Below, one piece after another: positions 1 through 10,929 of a stretch of 64,000 bases of DNA. Position numbers and translations under genes: made by a program. The notes under the pieces were generated by a model, which saw only the letters and a list, made by a program, of their open reading frames with translations, did not search any database and was not told the origin of the DNA. Origin of the DNA: an uncultured Clostridium sp. GTDB taxonomy: Bacteria; Bacillota; Clostridia; Clostridiales; Clostridiaceae. How positions within the stretch are numbered: position 1 is the stretch's first letter; every line of letters begins with the position of its first letter. The stretch covers positions 12,588 through 76,587 of the forward strand of contig CACZYK010000034.1 in assembly GCA_902785295.1 (NCBI GenBank). Direction: 5' to 3'.

Positions 1-112
1 CTATAAAGTCAGCACAAACTATACCTTGGATTTTAGGTATCTTTGAGTATATTTACTCACATTTGAATATGTTTTTAACAACTATTTATCATCTCCTTTT
101 ATTAAAATTCTT

Positions 113-531
113 AATATATTATAACATAAGAATTTTATTTATAGGTATTAGTATTTTCAAAATTCATCTCTAATGTATTAAGATTTATTGTAGCTCCTAA
201 GGCTTTTAATAAATCTAAGCCTAAAAGACAATCCATTTCTATTCCATAATTCATATCACCTACAGATAAGAAAAAATTATCAAGTGTAAAATCATCTAAT
301 TGTAATGTATGGATTTTTTTAAAGAGAACTTTTTCACTTCGTGTTGCTTTAGACTTTCAAAAACAACCCATTTATTTGGATAAGATTTTCTGACCTCTTT
401 CCATAACATAAAACTCACTTCCTTTAACTTTTTTACTTGAAATTATTATTTTATTTACATTCATTAGTATAATAAATTTTATCCCTTAATCAATTACTAT
501 AACTTTTTAAATATATTATAACATAAGAATT
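113..531. repeat. 22-bp direct repeat pair flanking a decayed gene
   Basis: An identical 22-base string, AATATATTATAACATAAGAATT, is here described by its two copies at 113-134 and 510-531, about 400 bases apart. The copies bracket the retropepsin-like remnant. The sequence is AT-only apart from one C and one G, so chance similarity is possible, but 22 identical bases is long. They could be duplicated promoter segments or the footprint of an insertion or deletion event. Confidence 0.5.
135..409 (-). pseudogene. Decayed retropepsin-like (clan AA) aspartyl protease locus
   Basis: Two pieces in different frames read right to left. The first starts at an ATG (407-409) behind AAGGAAG and encodes MLWKEVRKSYPNKWVVFE and a few more residues, resembling the small protein that often precedes retropepsin-like genes in Firmicutes (recalled, not searched). 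The second, ending at the TAA at 135-137, encodes a tail with MDCLLGLDLLKALGA, the I/LLGLDLL element typical of the C-terminal half of retropepsin-like proteins. The N-terminal half with the catalytic DTGA motif is missing. The junction near 335-350 changes frame, so an internal deletion probably fused two genes. No functional product is expected. Confidence 0.6.
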
Positions 532-646
532 ATTATGATTAAACATATCTAAAAATAGCTAATAAATAAGTAGCTGAAATATTGATTTATAAAGGGCTTG
601 GTGTTATCCTAGTGATATAAAAGAGTCTTTTTTTAGGAGGGAGTTT

Positions 647-1432
647 GTGAGAAAGAAAAATTATTTTTTTATTGGAGCAGTGTTTTTTATAGGTATAGCA
701 TTAGGAAATTTTTTTAATTTAGGAAATAGTGCTAAAGCTAGTAACTCTGATATGATTCAGCTTGAAAAAACTTTTGGAGTAGAATTTTTAATTAATTCTG
801 GAGAAGCAAAAGCATTAAGATATCAAGCTTATAACATAGCAATAGAAAGGCTTGAAGCTTTAAAGAAAGAGCATGAAGGAGAGGAAAATTTAGCTGTTAT
901 TTTAGATATAGATGAAACAGTATTAAAAAACTATTATTATTTAGCTCAGCAATTTTTAGGAAAAGAAGAATATAAAAATATGAGCTTTTCAAGTTGGGTT
1001 AAAGAAGAAAGAGGAACTATTATTGAGGGGGCAGAAGAATTTTTAGATAAAGCAAAGGAACTTAACATAGAGGTATATTATATAACAAATAGAGCATCAA
1101 AAACTAAGAAAGCTACAATAAATAATTTAACAAAGCTAAATCTTCCATATGCAGATGAGGAACATGTACTTTTAAAAGAGAGTAGTTCATCAAAAGAAGA
1201 AAGAGTAAATAAAGTTAAAGAAAATCATACTGTTTTAATGTATTTAGGAGACAATTTAGTAGATTTTCCAGAGGGTTTTTATAAAAAAAGCAATAAAGAA
1301 AGATGTGAGATAGTAGAAGAAAATAAAGAAAAGTTTGGAGTAGAGTATATTATAATTCCAAATAGTGTTTATGGAGCATGGGATGATGAGGGACTAGATA
1401 ACCTTATAGAAGAAATAGAGAGTTATAGATGA
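647..1432 (+). CDS. 5'-nucleotidase/acid phosphatase, lipoprotein e(P4) family (HAD, class C type)
   Basis: A 261-residue secreted or membrane-anchored HAD phosphatase that removes phosphate from nucleotides and other monoesters outside the membrane. The first about 30 residues are a hydrophobic signal or anchor segment; no lipobox cysteine is seen, so the lipoprotein name comes from the family only. HAD motif I is LDIDETVL (about residue 85), motif II lies in YYITNRAS, and motif IV is YLGDNLVDF. The start is GTG at 647, chosen because TTTAGGAGGGAG lies seven bases upstream; no ATG is better placed. It stands alone with its own terminator downstream. Confidence 0.85.
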   Translation: MRKKNYFFIGAVFFIGIALGNFFNLGNSAKASNSDMIQLEKTFGVEFLINSGEAKALRYQAYNIAIERLEALKKEHEGEENLAVILDIDETVLKNYYYLAQQFLGKEEYKNMSFSSWVKEERGTIIEGAEEFLDKAKELNIEVYYITNRASKTKKATINNLTKLNLPYADEEHVLLKESSSSKEERVNKVKENHTVLMYLGDNLVDFPEGFYKKSNKERCEIVEENKEKFGVEYIIIPNSVYGAWDDEGLDNLIEEIESYR

Positions 1433-1433
1433 T

Positions 1434-1497
1434 AAAGAATAATAGGGTAATGTATCACTAATAATGTTGTAACATTTCCTTATTATTCTTTTATTTT
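1434..1497 (+). terminator. Intrinsic terminator of the acid phosphatase gene
   Basis: AAAGAATAATAGGG (1434-1447) pairs with CCTTATTATTCTTT (1478-1491), with a further inner pairing AATGT/ACATT, followed by a T-rich run. It starts two bases after the stop codon. Confidence 0.6.
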
Positions 1498-1700
1498 AAT
1501 AAACTTTTTTTATTTAGTTGAAATGAATAATATATTAATATGCGAAAAAACATTTTTTATAAATTATTTAATAAAAATCATAAAATCAACAAAACCAAAA
1601 AGAAAAATGAACCAAACAAACAATTCATAAACATTTTGTATTATAATAAATAAATAGTTATTTAAAATACATAAATTGTACTTGGAGTGTTATTCAAAAT

Positions 1701-4700
1701 ATGATTAAACAAATATTATTAAATATGTTTAAAAAAAATATTTCTGGGAAGAATGAAAAAGATGGAGAAAGAATTTTAAAAAATGATTTAATTTCTGATT
1801 TTAAATATCAAAACAATGAAGAAAGTATAGCTTTAATAAGCACTGTAATATCAGAAGATTTATTTAATGAGTATTCTTGCAAAATAGATATAGATAAAAA
1901 TACTAAAGAAATATTATCTCTTCATTGTAGTTGTGATGATTTTGAAAAGCAAAGTATAAAAAAGAAAAATTATTGTTGTAAGCATTTAACTGCAACATTT
2001 TATAAATTTTTAAGAACTTTAGATGAAGATAGCAATTTAGCCTTAGAACTAGGATTAAACATTGAAAAAAAGGAGCTTGTTAATAAATCTCAAGGATCAA
2101 TATTAGATTTTTTACTTCAAAATGACAAAAGAAATCTATCATTAAAATTTGAAGTTATTTTAAATAAATCTTTATGGAATGATAAAATTATAGCTCAATT
2201 TAAAATTGGAACTGAGGACATGAAATCTAATAAGCTTTATGCATTAAAAGATATAGATGCCTTTCTCACTGCTTTTTACAATAAAATTTCTCTTCCTTAT
2301 GGAAAAGATTTTACCTTTAATATAAAAGAACAAAAGCTTAAAGCAAAAGATAAAAAGCTTATAAATTTTATTGAAATGCTTAAAGAAATAGATATGTCAA
2401 GTTATAAAAGGCTTGATGAAAAATTAGTAAATGGTAAAAATGTAGTTATTCCCAAAGCATTATTAAAAGAATTTTTAATAATAATTTCAAAACATAGGGT
2501 TTATTTAGGAGAAGGCTTTTTTTCAAGGCAAATAGAAACTGAAATTATTTTAGATAAAATACCTATTTTTATGAATTTAAAATCTTTAGGAGATATGATA
2601 AAACTTGAATTATTAAATGGACTTCCAAAATCATTAAATGATAGTGATGATGTATTTTTATATGATACTTCAATATACCTTCCTCCTGAAGAACAACTTG
2701 AAAATCTAAAACCATACATTGAAGTTTTTACTCATGGCAATTCAATATTTTTTATAAAAGAAGAGGAGCATAGAGTTTTAGAAGAACTTATACCTTCAAT
2801 GCAAAAGATAAGTTCTTCCATAGAATTATCTAAGGATTTAAAAGAAAAGATAGTTATAAATACGAATTTGATTATTTTGAAGGGTATAAAGAAAAAGTAA
2901 TTTATAGAGATACATTAAAAGAAGAAAATGTAGTTAAAAAACTTAAAAAATTAGGATTTGAAGATGTTAATAATACATTTATCTTTTTAAAAGATGATGA
3001 TTATATATTTAAATTTTTTAAAGAAGATATCTTAGAACTTCACGATTTAGGAGAGGTATATTATTCTGAAAGTTTTACTGGAATAAAGCATATTTCAAAA
3101 AATGATTTTAAAGGTGAAATAAGAAAAGGAAAATATGACTATTTTGAATTAAATTTTTCTATAAAAGATTTAGAAGATGAAGAAATTTCAAGTATATTAA
3201 AGGCTTTTAGAGATAATAAAAAATATTATAAACTTAAGAATGGTGAGTTTTTAGATTTAGAAGAAATAGAACTAAAAAACTTTTTAAAGCTTTTAGAAAC
3301 ACTAGAAGCAGAAAAAAATCAAGTTTCATTTACTAAAAATAAAGGAATATATTTAGAAAATTATTTAGAAGAAAAAAAATTAAAAAACTTTAAAGGAAGA
3401 AAAGAGCTAAAATCTTTAAAAAACAGTCTACTTAATTTAAATAATACAAATTTTAAAATACCAGAAAGCTTAAAAGGTGTTTTAAGAAGCTACCAAGAAA
3501 AAGGCTTTAATTGGTTAAGTACCTTAGATTATTTAGGTTTTGGTGGAATTTTAGGTGATGAAATGGGGCTTGGAAAAACCTTGCAAACAATAGCTTTTCT
3601 TCTTTCAAAGAAAGATTCAAAAACACTTATAATTGCACCAACCTCTCTTGTATTTAATTGGTATAATGAATTTAAAAAATTTGCTCCTTCTTTAAAGGTA
3701 GCTATGGTAAATGGAAATCCTGATGAAAGAGAAAGCTTAATAAAAAATTATCAAGAATATGATGTACTAATAACAACCTATAACTTATGTAAAAGGGATT
3801 TGGAAATCTATAAAAAAATATATTTTGATTATGTAATACTTGATGAAGCTCAAAATATAAAAAATCCTTCATCACAAAATGCAAAGTCTGTTAAGAATTT
3901 AAAATCTAAAAATAGATTTGCACTAACAGGAACTCCAATAGAAAATTCTCTTATGGAGCTTTGGAGTATATTTGATTTTATAATGCCTAATTATCTTTAT
4001 GATGAAAATAAGTTTATAACAAGATATCATAGAAGGCTTGAAGAAGACCCTATAATAATTGAAGAACTTAAAAAGCTTGTAAATCCATTTATTTTAAGAA
4101 GATATAAAAAAGATGTTATAAAAGAATTGCCAAATAAGATAGAAAAAAAGTTAGTCATTCCAATGGAAGAAGAACAAAAAAAGGTATATTTAGCTTACTC
4201 AGAACATGTTAAAGCATTAATAGAAAAGAAAGTTATTGATGATGAATTTAAAAGTAGTAAAATAGAAATACTATCATATATTACAAAGCTAAGACAGATA
4301 GCTATAGACCCTTCTTTAGTAATGGATAAATACAATGGAGCAAGTGGAAAAATGGAAGCTATTTTAGAACTTGTTAAAAATAGCATAGATGAAGGACATA
4401 AAATACTTATTTTTTCTCAATTTACTTCAGTATTAAAAAATATTTCAAAGCTTTTTAAAATAAATGATATAAGCTTTAACTATTTAGATGGGGCAACTCC
4501 TTCAAAGGAAAGAGGGAAATTAGTAGAAGATTTTAATAAAAATAATACTTCTGTTTTTTTAATATCCTTAAAAGCAGGAGGAACAGGTCTTAACTTAACA
4601 AGTGCAGATATAGTAATACATTTTGACCCTTGGTGGAATCCAGCTGTAGAGGACCAAGCAAGTGATAGAGCTCATAGAATAGGTCAAAAAAATGTTGTAG

Positions 4701-4864
4701 AAGTTATAAAAATGATTTCTGAAGATTCAATAGAAGAAAAAATAGTAAATCTTCAAGAAGAAAAGAGAAAACTTATAGATAGCATAATGGGGGAAGATAT
4801 TGTTTTAGGAGAAAACCTTAATTCTTTAACAGAAGATGATATAATGTTTTTATTTAGTAGATAA
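1701..4864 (+). pseudogene. SNF2-family DEAD/H helicase with N-terminal SWIM finger, frameshifted
   Basis: Two frames together encode one ~1055-residue SNF2 ATPase. Frame one (1701-2900) holds a SWIM-type zinc finger (CSC near residue 75, CCKH near 97) and the SNF2-associated region. Frame two is open from about 2860 to 4864 and holds GDEMGLGKT (Walker A), ILDEAQ (motif II), LTGTPIEN (motif III), and the C-terminal lobe with GGTGLNL and QASDRAHRIGQ. Coding sense passes between frames at about 2861-2866: restoring one G after ACG gives the continuous text NTEFDYFEGYKEK. So a single-base loss is the simplest explanation, either a real mutation or a sequencing error. A product starting inside frame two would keep all helicase motifs but lose the SWIM domain. 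Related clostridial proteins are usually about 1080 residues (recalled). Confidence 0.85.
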
Positions 4865-4946
4865 TAAATATACTTTGTTTTTTTCTAACTATTATTGTGT
4901 TAAAATAGTTTTATGAATTTAAAAAAGATGTGGAGGAATTAAAAAA

Positions 4947-7673
4947 ATGAGCTTGACCCCAATGATGAAGCAATATTTAGAGATTAAAGAAAAGTATCCT
5001 GACTGTATATTATTTTTTAGAGTAGGAGACTTTTATGAAATGTTTTTTGAAGATGGGAAAACTGCTTCAAGAGCATTAGAATTAGTTTTAACAGGAAAAG
5101 ACTGTGGGTTAGAAGAAAGAGCACCTATGTGTGGTGTTCCATATCATGCAGCTTCAACATATATTTCAAGATTGATATCTCAAGGGTATAAAGTAGCAAT
5201 TGCAGAACAAGTTGAAGACCCTAGTTTAGCTAAAGGATTAGTAAGAAGAGAAGTTATAAAGGTTATAACTCCTGGTACTTATATAGATTTAAATAGCACA
5301 GAAGAATTAAATACTTATTTAGCTACTGTATGGGAAGAAGGAAACAAAGTAAGTATAGCAATAACTGATATAGGTACTGGAGAATTTAAAGTTACTTCTT
5401 TTATTAATTTAAAAACAACTCTTTTAGATGAACTTTCAAAAGTTGCTCCTAAAGAAGTTATTGTTGATATTAATATGAATGAGGATTTAATAAAAGATAT
5501 TCATGAAGTAACAAATGCTCTTATAACTAAAAAAAATCTTCAAGAATTTAGAGTAGATGATAAAGAATTTATAAATCAATTTTCAGAAGCAGAGATTTCA
5601 GGGCTTGATGAAGCTTCTAAAAATAGTAGTAAGGTTTTATTAAGATATATATTAGAAACTCAAAAGATGAGTCTTACAAATATAAATTTTCTTGAGACTT
5701 ATGATATAGTTAATTTCATGACAATAGATGGCAATTCAAGAAGAAACTTAGAATTAACAGAAAGCATAAGAGAAAAGAGCAAAAAAGGTTCTCTTTTATG
5801 GGTTATGGATAAAACATCAACATCTATGGGGGCAAGAGCTTTAAGAAGATGGATTGATGAGCCTTTAATAATAAAAAATGAAATTGAAAAAAGGTTAGAT
5901 GGAGTAGAAGAATTATTTTCAAATTTATCTTTAAATGATGATATAAGAGAAGCCTTAAAAGATATTTATGATATAGAAAGAATTGTAGGAAAGGTATCTA
6001 GTGGAAATGTTAATGGAAAGGATATGGTTTCTTTAAGGACCTCTTTAGAAAAGATACCATCAATAAAAGAAGTGTTAAATGGAGCCTCTTCAGAGATATT
6101 AAAAGAGTATTATAAAGACTTAGATGAGCTTTTAGATATAAAAGAGCTTCTTCAAAAAAGTATTATGGATGACCCTTCTCTTTCAATAAAAGAAGGAAAT
6201 ATAATAAAGAAAGGCTATAATGAAGAGGTTGATAGCTTAAGAGGAGCAAAGCTTCATGGAAAGGAATGGATAGCTTCTTTAGAAAACTCTGAAAGAGAGG
6301 TTACAGGAATAAAATCATTAAAGGTTGGATTTAACAAAGTATTTGGATATTACATAGAAATATCAAAGGCAAATTATTCTTTAATTCCAGAAGGAAGATA
6401 TATAAGAAAACAAACCTTATCAAATGCTGAAAGATACATAACAAGTGAACTTAAAGAGATGGAGGATAAAATTCTAGGTGCAGAAGAAAAGCTTATGTCT
6501 CTTGAATATAGCCTTTTTGTTGAAATAAGAAAAAAAGTTGAAGGAGAAATTTCAAGGTTAAAGAAAAGTGCAAGAGTTCTTGGAAATCTTGATGCATTAT
6601 CTACCTTAGCAATAGTTGCACTTGAAAATAATTATGTTAAACCTATCATAAATGAAGAGGAAATTATAGATATAAAAGAAGGAAGACACCCTGTTGTAGA
6701 AAGAGTTATACCAAAGGGAGAATTTGTATCTAATGATACCCTACTTAATAAAGAAGATAATCAACTTCTTTTAATTACAGGACCTAATATGGCAGGTAAA
6801 TCTACATATATGAGGCAAGTAGCTTTAATCACTTTAATGGCACAAATGGGGTCTTTTGTACCTGCAAGTTATGCAAATATTTCTGTGTGTGATAAAATAT
6901 TTACAAGAATAGGAGCTTCGGATGACTTAGCTGGAGGAAAATCTACCTTTATGGTTGAGATGTGGGAAGTTTCTAATATATTAAAAAATGCTACTTCAAA
7001 AAGTCTTGTGCTTTTAGATGAAGTGGGACGAGGAACTTCTACTTATGATGGATTAAGCATAGCTTGGTCAGTAATTGAGCATATTTCAAAAAATGAAGAT
7101 TTAAGATGTAAAACCTTATTTGCAACTCACTATCATGAATTAACAAAGCTTGAAGGAAACATAAGGGGAGTTAAAAATTATTCTGTAGCTGTTAAAGAGT
7201 ATGAAGATAATATAATCTTTTTAAGAAAAATAGTTGAAGGAGGAGCAGACCAATCTTATGGTATAGAGGTTGCAAAGCTTGCAGGACTTCCTCAAGATGT
7301 AATTGAAAGGGCCAAAGAAATTTTAGAAGGTCTTGAAGAAAATTCATCATCAAAAGAATTTAAATATAATTCTTCTGAAAATGATTCTAATAAATTAGCA
7401 GCAGAAGAAATTTCAAACTCTTATGAGGTTAAGAAAGAAGAAAGCTCTGCAATAAAAGAAACTGAGAAAGATTTAATGGTGGAGGAGAAAATTGTATCAC
7501 CAAAGAAGATGAAAAAAATGCCTGTCATGCAGCTTGACTTTAATTATATGGAAAAAGAAGGCCTTCTTAAAAAACTTGCAGATTGTGATATTTTAAATAT
7601 GACTCCTTTAGATGCAATGAACACATTATATAGTTTAGTTAAGGAAGCTAAAAGAATAGAACAGGAGGGTTAG
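4947..7673 (+). CDS. mutS: DNA mismatch repair ATPase MutS
   Basis: A 908-residue MutS that recognises mismatches and small loops and recruits MutL. The N-terminal mismatch-binding domain shows the [12 protein letters not shown] element near residue 25, where Phe and Glu contact the mismatch. The ATPase domain has [15 protein letters not shown] near residue 610 and [16 protein letters not shown] near 690. A charged linker of about 70 residues follows and the C-terminal tail ends in a helix typical of the dimer or tetramer region. The start ATG follows TGGAGGAATT. It is followed by mutL after three bases, with the mutL ribosome site lying inside the end of mutS, so the two are cotranscribed. 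Confidence 0.97.
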   Translation: MSLTPMMKQYLEIKEKYPDCILFFRVGDFYEMFFEDGKTASRALELVLTGKDCGLEERAPMCGVPYHAASTYISRLISQGYKVAIAEQVEDPSLAKGLVRREVIKVITPGTYIDLNSTEELNTYLATVWEEGNKVSIAITDIGTGEFKVTSFINLKTTLLDELSKVAPKEVIVDINMNEDLIKDIHEVTNALITKKNLQEFRVDDKEFINQFSEAEISGLDEASKNSSKVLLRYILETQKMSLTNINFLETYDIVNFMTIDGNSRRNLELTESIREKSKKGSLLWVMDKTSTSMGARALRRWIDEPLIIKNEIEKRLDGVEELFSNLSLNDDIREALKDIYDIERIVGKVSSGNVNGKDMVSLRTSLEKIPSIKEVLNGASSEILKEYYKDLDELLDIKELLQKSIMDDPSLSIKEGNIIKKGYNEEVDSLRGAKLHGKEWIASLENSEREVTGIKSLKVGFNKVFGYYIEISKANYSLIPEGRYIRKQTLSNAERYITSELKEMEDKILGAEEKLMSLEYSLFVEIRKKVEGEISRLKKSARVLGNLDALSTLAIVALENNYVKPIINEEEIIDIKEGRHPVVERVIPKGEFVSNDTLLNKEDNQLLLITGPNMAGKSTYMRQVALITLMAQMGSFVPASYANISVCDKIFTRIGASDDLAGGKSTFMVEMWEVSNILKNATSKSLVLLDEVGRGTSTYDGLSIAWSVIEHISKNEDLRCKTLFATHYHELTKLEGNIRGVKNYSVAVKEYEDNIIFLRKIVEGGADQSYGIEVAKLAGLPQDVIERAKEILEGLEENSSSKEFKYNSSENDSNKLAAEEISNSYEVKKEESSAIKETEKDLMVEEKIVSPKKMKKMPVMQLDFNYMEKEGLLKKLADCDILNMTPLDAMNTLYSLVKEAKRIEQEG

Positions 7674-7676
7674 ATT

Positions 7677-9698
7677 TTGAAAAGAATTAACCTGTTAGAT
7701 GAAAATACATCTAATAAAATTGCAGCAGGAGAGGTCGTTGAAAGACCTTCTTCTGTTGTTAAAGAACTTATAGAAAATAGCATTGATGCAAATGCTAAGA
7801 ATATAACAATAGAAATACAAGAAGGAGGCTCTTCTTTAATAAAAATAGTAGATGATGGAGATGGAATTCATCCAGATGATATAAAAAAGGCATTTCTTCC
7901 TCATGCTACAAGTAAAATAAAAAATTCTTCTGATATATTTTCAATAAATACATTAGGCTTTAGAGGAGAAGCTCTTCCATCAGTTGCCTCTGTTTCTAAA
8001 GTAAACTTAAAATCTAAAATCCAAGAAGAAACTTTTGGGCGTGAAATAACAATAGAGGGTGGAGAAATCCTATCCTTTAATGAATGTGGAATAAATAAAG
8101 GAACTACAATAGAAGTAAGAGATTTATTTTTTAATGTCCCAGCAAGAAAGAAGTTTTTAAAAACCAGTTCAAGAGAAGCTTCATTAATATCTGATATTGT
8201 ATGTAGAATTGCTTTATCAAACCCTAATATAAGCTTTAAGCTTTTTAATAATGGAAAGAAGATTTTAAATACCTATGGAAATAGCAATCTCTTAGATGTT
8301 ATAAGAACTGTTTATGGAAAAACTATTGGAGAAAATATTATTTACTTTGAACATTCAGAAGATACTTTAACCATATATGGCTACATAGGAAAAGAATCTA
8401 TTGCAAGAGGGTCAAGAAATAATCAAAGCATTTTTGTAAATGGAAGATATATTAAGCATAAAACCTTAACTGTTGCAGTAGAAAATGCTTTTAAATCCTT
8501 TAGCACAGTTAATAAATTTCCTTTCTTTATACTATTTATAGAGGTTTACCCAGAAGAAGTGGATGTTAATATTCACCCTAGCAAAGCAGAAATTAAATTT
8601 AAAGATGATAGATTAATATTTAAAAAGGTTTTTGATACTGTTCATGAGGCTCTAAGAAATGAAGTGTTTAAAGAATTTGAAATGAAAACATCTAAAGATG
8701 ATACATTTAAAAAGGATGAATTTAAAGAAATAGCATTTGACATAAAACCTAATGAAGAGGAAAAAGTAAATTTTAAATCATTTGAAAGTAAGAAAATAAC
8801 AGAAGTTGAGTTTCCGGTAGATCTAAATTATGAAAAGCTTTCTTATAACAATGAAAAAATAAATGAAACAGAAAGCTATAAAGAACCTAGTTATGTAGTG
8901 CCAACTATAAATTCAAGTAACTTATATGGAGAATCTTCTAAAGAAATAAATACAAGAAGCAACAATTTAAATGAAATAGAAAAAAAATTAGAAAGTGGCA
9001 AAATAAATGAAACAGAAATTTTAGAAAATGAAAATTCATTAAATAAAAGTTTAGAAACTAATAAAAAAATTTCTAGTGAAAATTTATCTAATACAAAGCT
9101 TGAAGAAAGAGTTCCTAAGTTTCCTCCTTTAAGAATAATAGGACAATTTAATAGAACCTATATATTAGGAGAATATGATGAAGTTTTATATATGATAGAC
9201 CAACATGCAGCTCATGAAAAGATTCTTTTTGAAAAATATTTTAAGAGCATAGAAGAAGGAAGCATTGTAGTTCAGCCTCTTTTAGTGCCTTCTGTTATAG
9301 ATTTAACCTTAGAAGACCTTTCTTATTATGAAGAAAACAAAGAAATATTTAAAAATGCAGGATTTTCCTTAGAAGAGTTTGGAGGAAATTCATTAGCTTT
9401 AAAAGAAGTGCCTTATTTTTTAGGAAAGCTTGATGCAAAAGGATTATTTTTAAATATTTTAGATAATATAAAAGAACTTGGAAGTGGAAAAACAACTGAG
9501 GTTAAATATAACAAAATAGCCACTATGGCATGTAAGGCAGCAGTTAAAGGGCATGATATTTTATCTGAACAAGAAATGATAAAACTTGTAGAAGACTTAA
9601 GATACATAGACGATCCATTTCATTGCCCTCATGGAAGGCCAACTATAATAAAATTTACTAATTATGATTTGGAAAAGAAATTTAGGCGTATTGTGTAA
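7677..9698 (+). CDS. mutL: DNA mismatch repair endonuclease MutL
   Basis: A 673-residue MutL. The N-terminal GHKL ATPase shows IAAGEVVERP, ELIENSIDA, DDGDGI and GFRGEALPS within the first 110 residues. Residues about 345-480 are a poorly conserved, charged linker. The C-terminal domain carries the metal-binding endonuclease motif DQHAAHEKILFE and the CPHGRPT element close to the end, both marks of nicking-type MutL found in bacteria lacking MutH. The start is TTG at 7677, supported by AGGAGGG ending ten bases upstream inside mutS. It acts with MutS; transcription probably ends at the long hairpin that follows. Confidence 0.97.
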   Translation: MKRINLLDENTSNKIAAGEVVERPSSVVKELIENSIDANAKNITIEIQEGGSSLIKIVDDGDGIHPDDIKKAFLPHATSKIKNSSDIFSINTLGFRGEALPSVASVSKVNLKSKIQEETFGREITIEGGEILSFNECGINKGTTIEVRDLFFNVPARKKFLKTSSREASLISDIVCRIALSNPNISFKLFNNGKKILNTYGNSNLLDVIRTVYGKTIGENIIYFEHSEDTLTIYGYIGKESIARGSRNNQSIFVNGRYIKHKTLTVAVENAFKSFSTVNKFPFFILFIEVYPEEVDVNIHPSKAEIKFKDDRLIFKKVFDTVHEALRNEVFKEFEMKTSKDDTFKKDEFKEIAFDIKPNEEEKVNFKSFESKKITEVEFPVDLNYEKLSYNNEKINETESYKEPSYVVPTINSSNLYGESSKEINTRSNNLNEIEKKLESGKINETEILENENSLNKSLETNKKISSENLSNTKLEERVPKFPPLRIIGQFNRTYILGEYDEVLYMIDQHAAHEKILFEKYFKSIEEGSIVVQPLLVPSVIDLTLEDLSYYEENKEIFKNAGFSLEEFGGNSLALKEVPYFLGKLDAKGLFLNILDNIKELGSGKTTEVKYNKIATMACKAAVKGHDILSEQEMIKLVEDLRYIDDPFHCPHGRPTIIKFTNYDLEKKFRRIV

Positions 9699-9723
9699 CT
9701 TGGCAAAATCCTAACTTTAGGCA

Positions 9724-9807
9724 CATAAGTGGATTTCATATCTTTGTTCAGCTGCTCCGTCGACAGGCTCCAAGTCGCTGCTTCACAAAATATGAAAGCC
9801 ACTTATG
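9724..9807. repeat. Hairpin element A: conserved GTCGACAGGCTCCAAGTC loop on a private stem
   Basis: Arms 9724-9747 and 9784-9807 pair over about 24 bases with few mismatches (CATAAGTGG...CCACTTATG). An inner CAGC/GCTG stem at 9749-9752 and 9777-9780 follows. The loop core GTCGACAGGCTCCAAGTC (9759-9776) recurs with one change at 46058-46075 on the other strand and in part at 51.6 kb, although the stems there are unrelated. Lying 25 bases after mutL it probably also ends mutL transcription. Confidence 0.75.
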
Positions 9808-9975
9808 AATAGTAAAAAATTAGCATTAGTCAAATACAATATAAATAAATTTTTTATACTAAAATTTAAATAAATCACTTAATAAATTTATGAATAAAAA
9901 TTAAATATTAAAATTTGACTGATATAGATAATAGTAAATTTTAAAAACAAATAAAAAAGAAGGTGAATTTTAAGA

Positions 9976-10902
9976 ATGAAGGATAAGGTTATAGTGCTTG
10001 GTGGACCTACGGCTGTTGGGAAGACTGAGCTTTCTGTGGATTTAGCTAGAAGAGTTAATGGTGAGATTATTTCTGCGGATTCTATGCAGATTTATAGGTA
10101 TATGGATATTGGTTCTGCTAAGGTTTCTAGGGAAGAGATGAAGGGCATTCCTCATCATATGATAGATATTGTTGACCCTGATGAAGAGTTTTCTGTGGCT
10201 GATTTTAAAGAATTAGGAATTAAGGCATTAGAAAATATAATCTCTAGAGGAAAAACTCCTATAATTGCAGGGGGAACTGGGCTTTATATAAATGCTTTAA
10301 CTTGTAATATGAATTTTACTGAATCTAAAAAGGATGAAGAGTATAGAAAATATTTAATGGATTTAACTTATGAGAAGGGAAATGAATATGTTCATGAAAT
10401 GCTAAAAGATATTGACCCTGTAAGCTATAGAGAAATTCATCCTAATAATAGAAAAAGGGTTATTCGTGCTCTTGAGGTTTATAAAACAACAGGTAAGCCT
10501 TTTAGTGAATATAATGCAGGAGAAAACTTTTATGAAAGTCCTTATGATATACATTATTTTGTGCTTAATATGGATAGAGAAAAACTTTATGAAAGAATAA
10601 ATTTAAGAGTAGATATTATGATGGAAAAAGGACTTTTAAATGAATGTATAAAACTTAAAGAAATGGGGTATAATTCTTTAATGCAGTCTATGCAAGGAAT
10701 AGGCTACAAAGAAATTTTATATTACTTAGAAGGAAATATCTCATTAGAAGAAGCTGTAGATATGATAAAACAAGGCTCTAGAAATTATGCAAAACGTCAG
10801 CTTACTTGGTTTAGAAGAGACCCTAGAGTTAAATTTTTAGATAAAGATTCTCTTAGCTATGATGAAATACTTGATTATATAATTAAAGATTTTAATAATT
10901 AA
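9976..10902 (+). CDS. miaA: tRNA dimethylallyltransferase MiaA
   Basis: A 308-residue enzyme that adds a dimethylallyl group to N6 of A37 in tRNAs reading UNN codons. The P-loop is [11 protein letters not shown] at the N terminus, followed by the catalytic and substrate signature [11 protein letters not shown] and [15 protein letters not shown] and the C-terminal [12 protein letters not shown] tRNA-binding segment are also present. The length is normal. The ribosome site AGAAGGTGA lies eleven bases ahead of the ATG. In many clostridia miaA follows mutSL and precedes hfq; here no hfq follows, and a DUF445 gene begins 27 bases later. Confidence 0.97.
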   Translation: MKDKVIVLGGPTAVGKTELSVDLARRVNGEIISADSMQIYRYMDIGSAKVSREEMKGIPHHMIDIVDPDEEFSVADFKELGIKALENIISRGKTPIIAGGTGLYINALTCNMNFTESKKDEEYRKYLMDLTYEKGNEYVHEMLKDIDPVSYREIHPNNRKRVIRALEVYKTTGKPFSEYNAGENFYESPYDIHYFVLNMDREKLYERINLRVDIMMEKGLLNECIKLKEMGYNSLMQSMQGIGYKEILYYLEGNISLEEAVDMIKQGSRNYAKRQLTWFRRDPRVKFLDKDSLSYDEILDYIIKDFNN

Positions 10903-10929
10903 TTGTTAACATTGTGGGGTGATAAAATA

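Noticed and set aside
1..120. Possible C-terminal or N-terminal coding remnant on the minus strand (IPKIQGIVCADFI-like text)
   Set aside because: Stops in every frame within 20-30 codons and the region runs off the window edge, so no gene can be supported.
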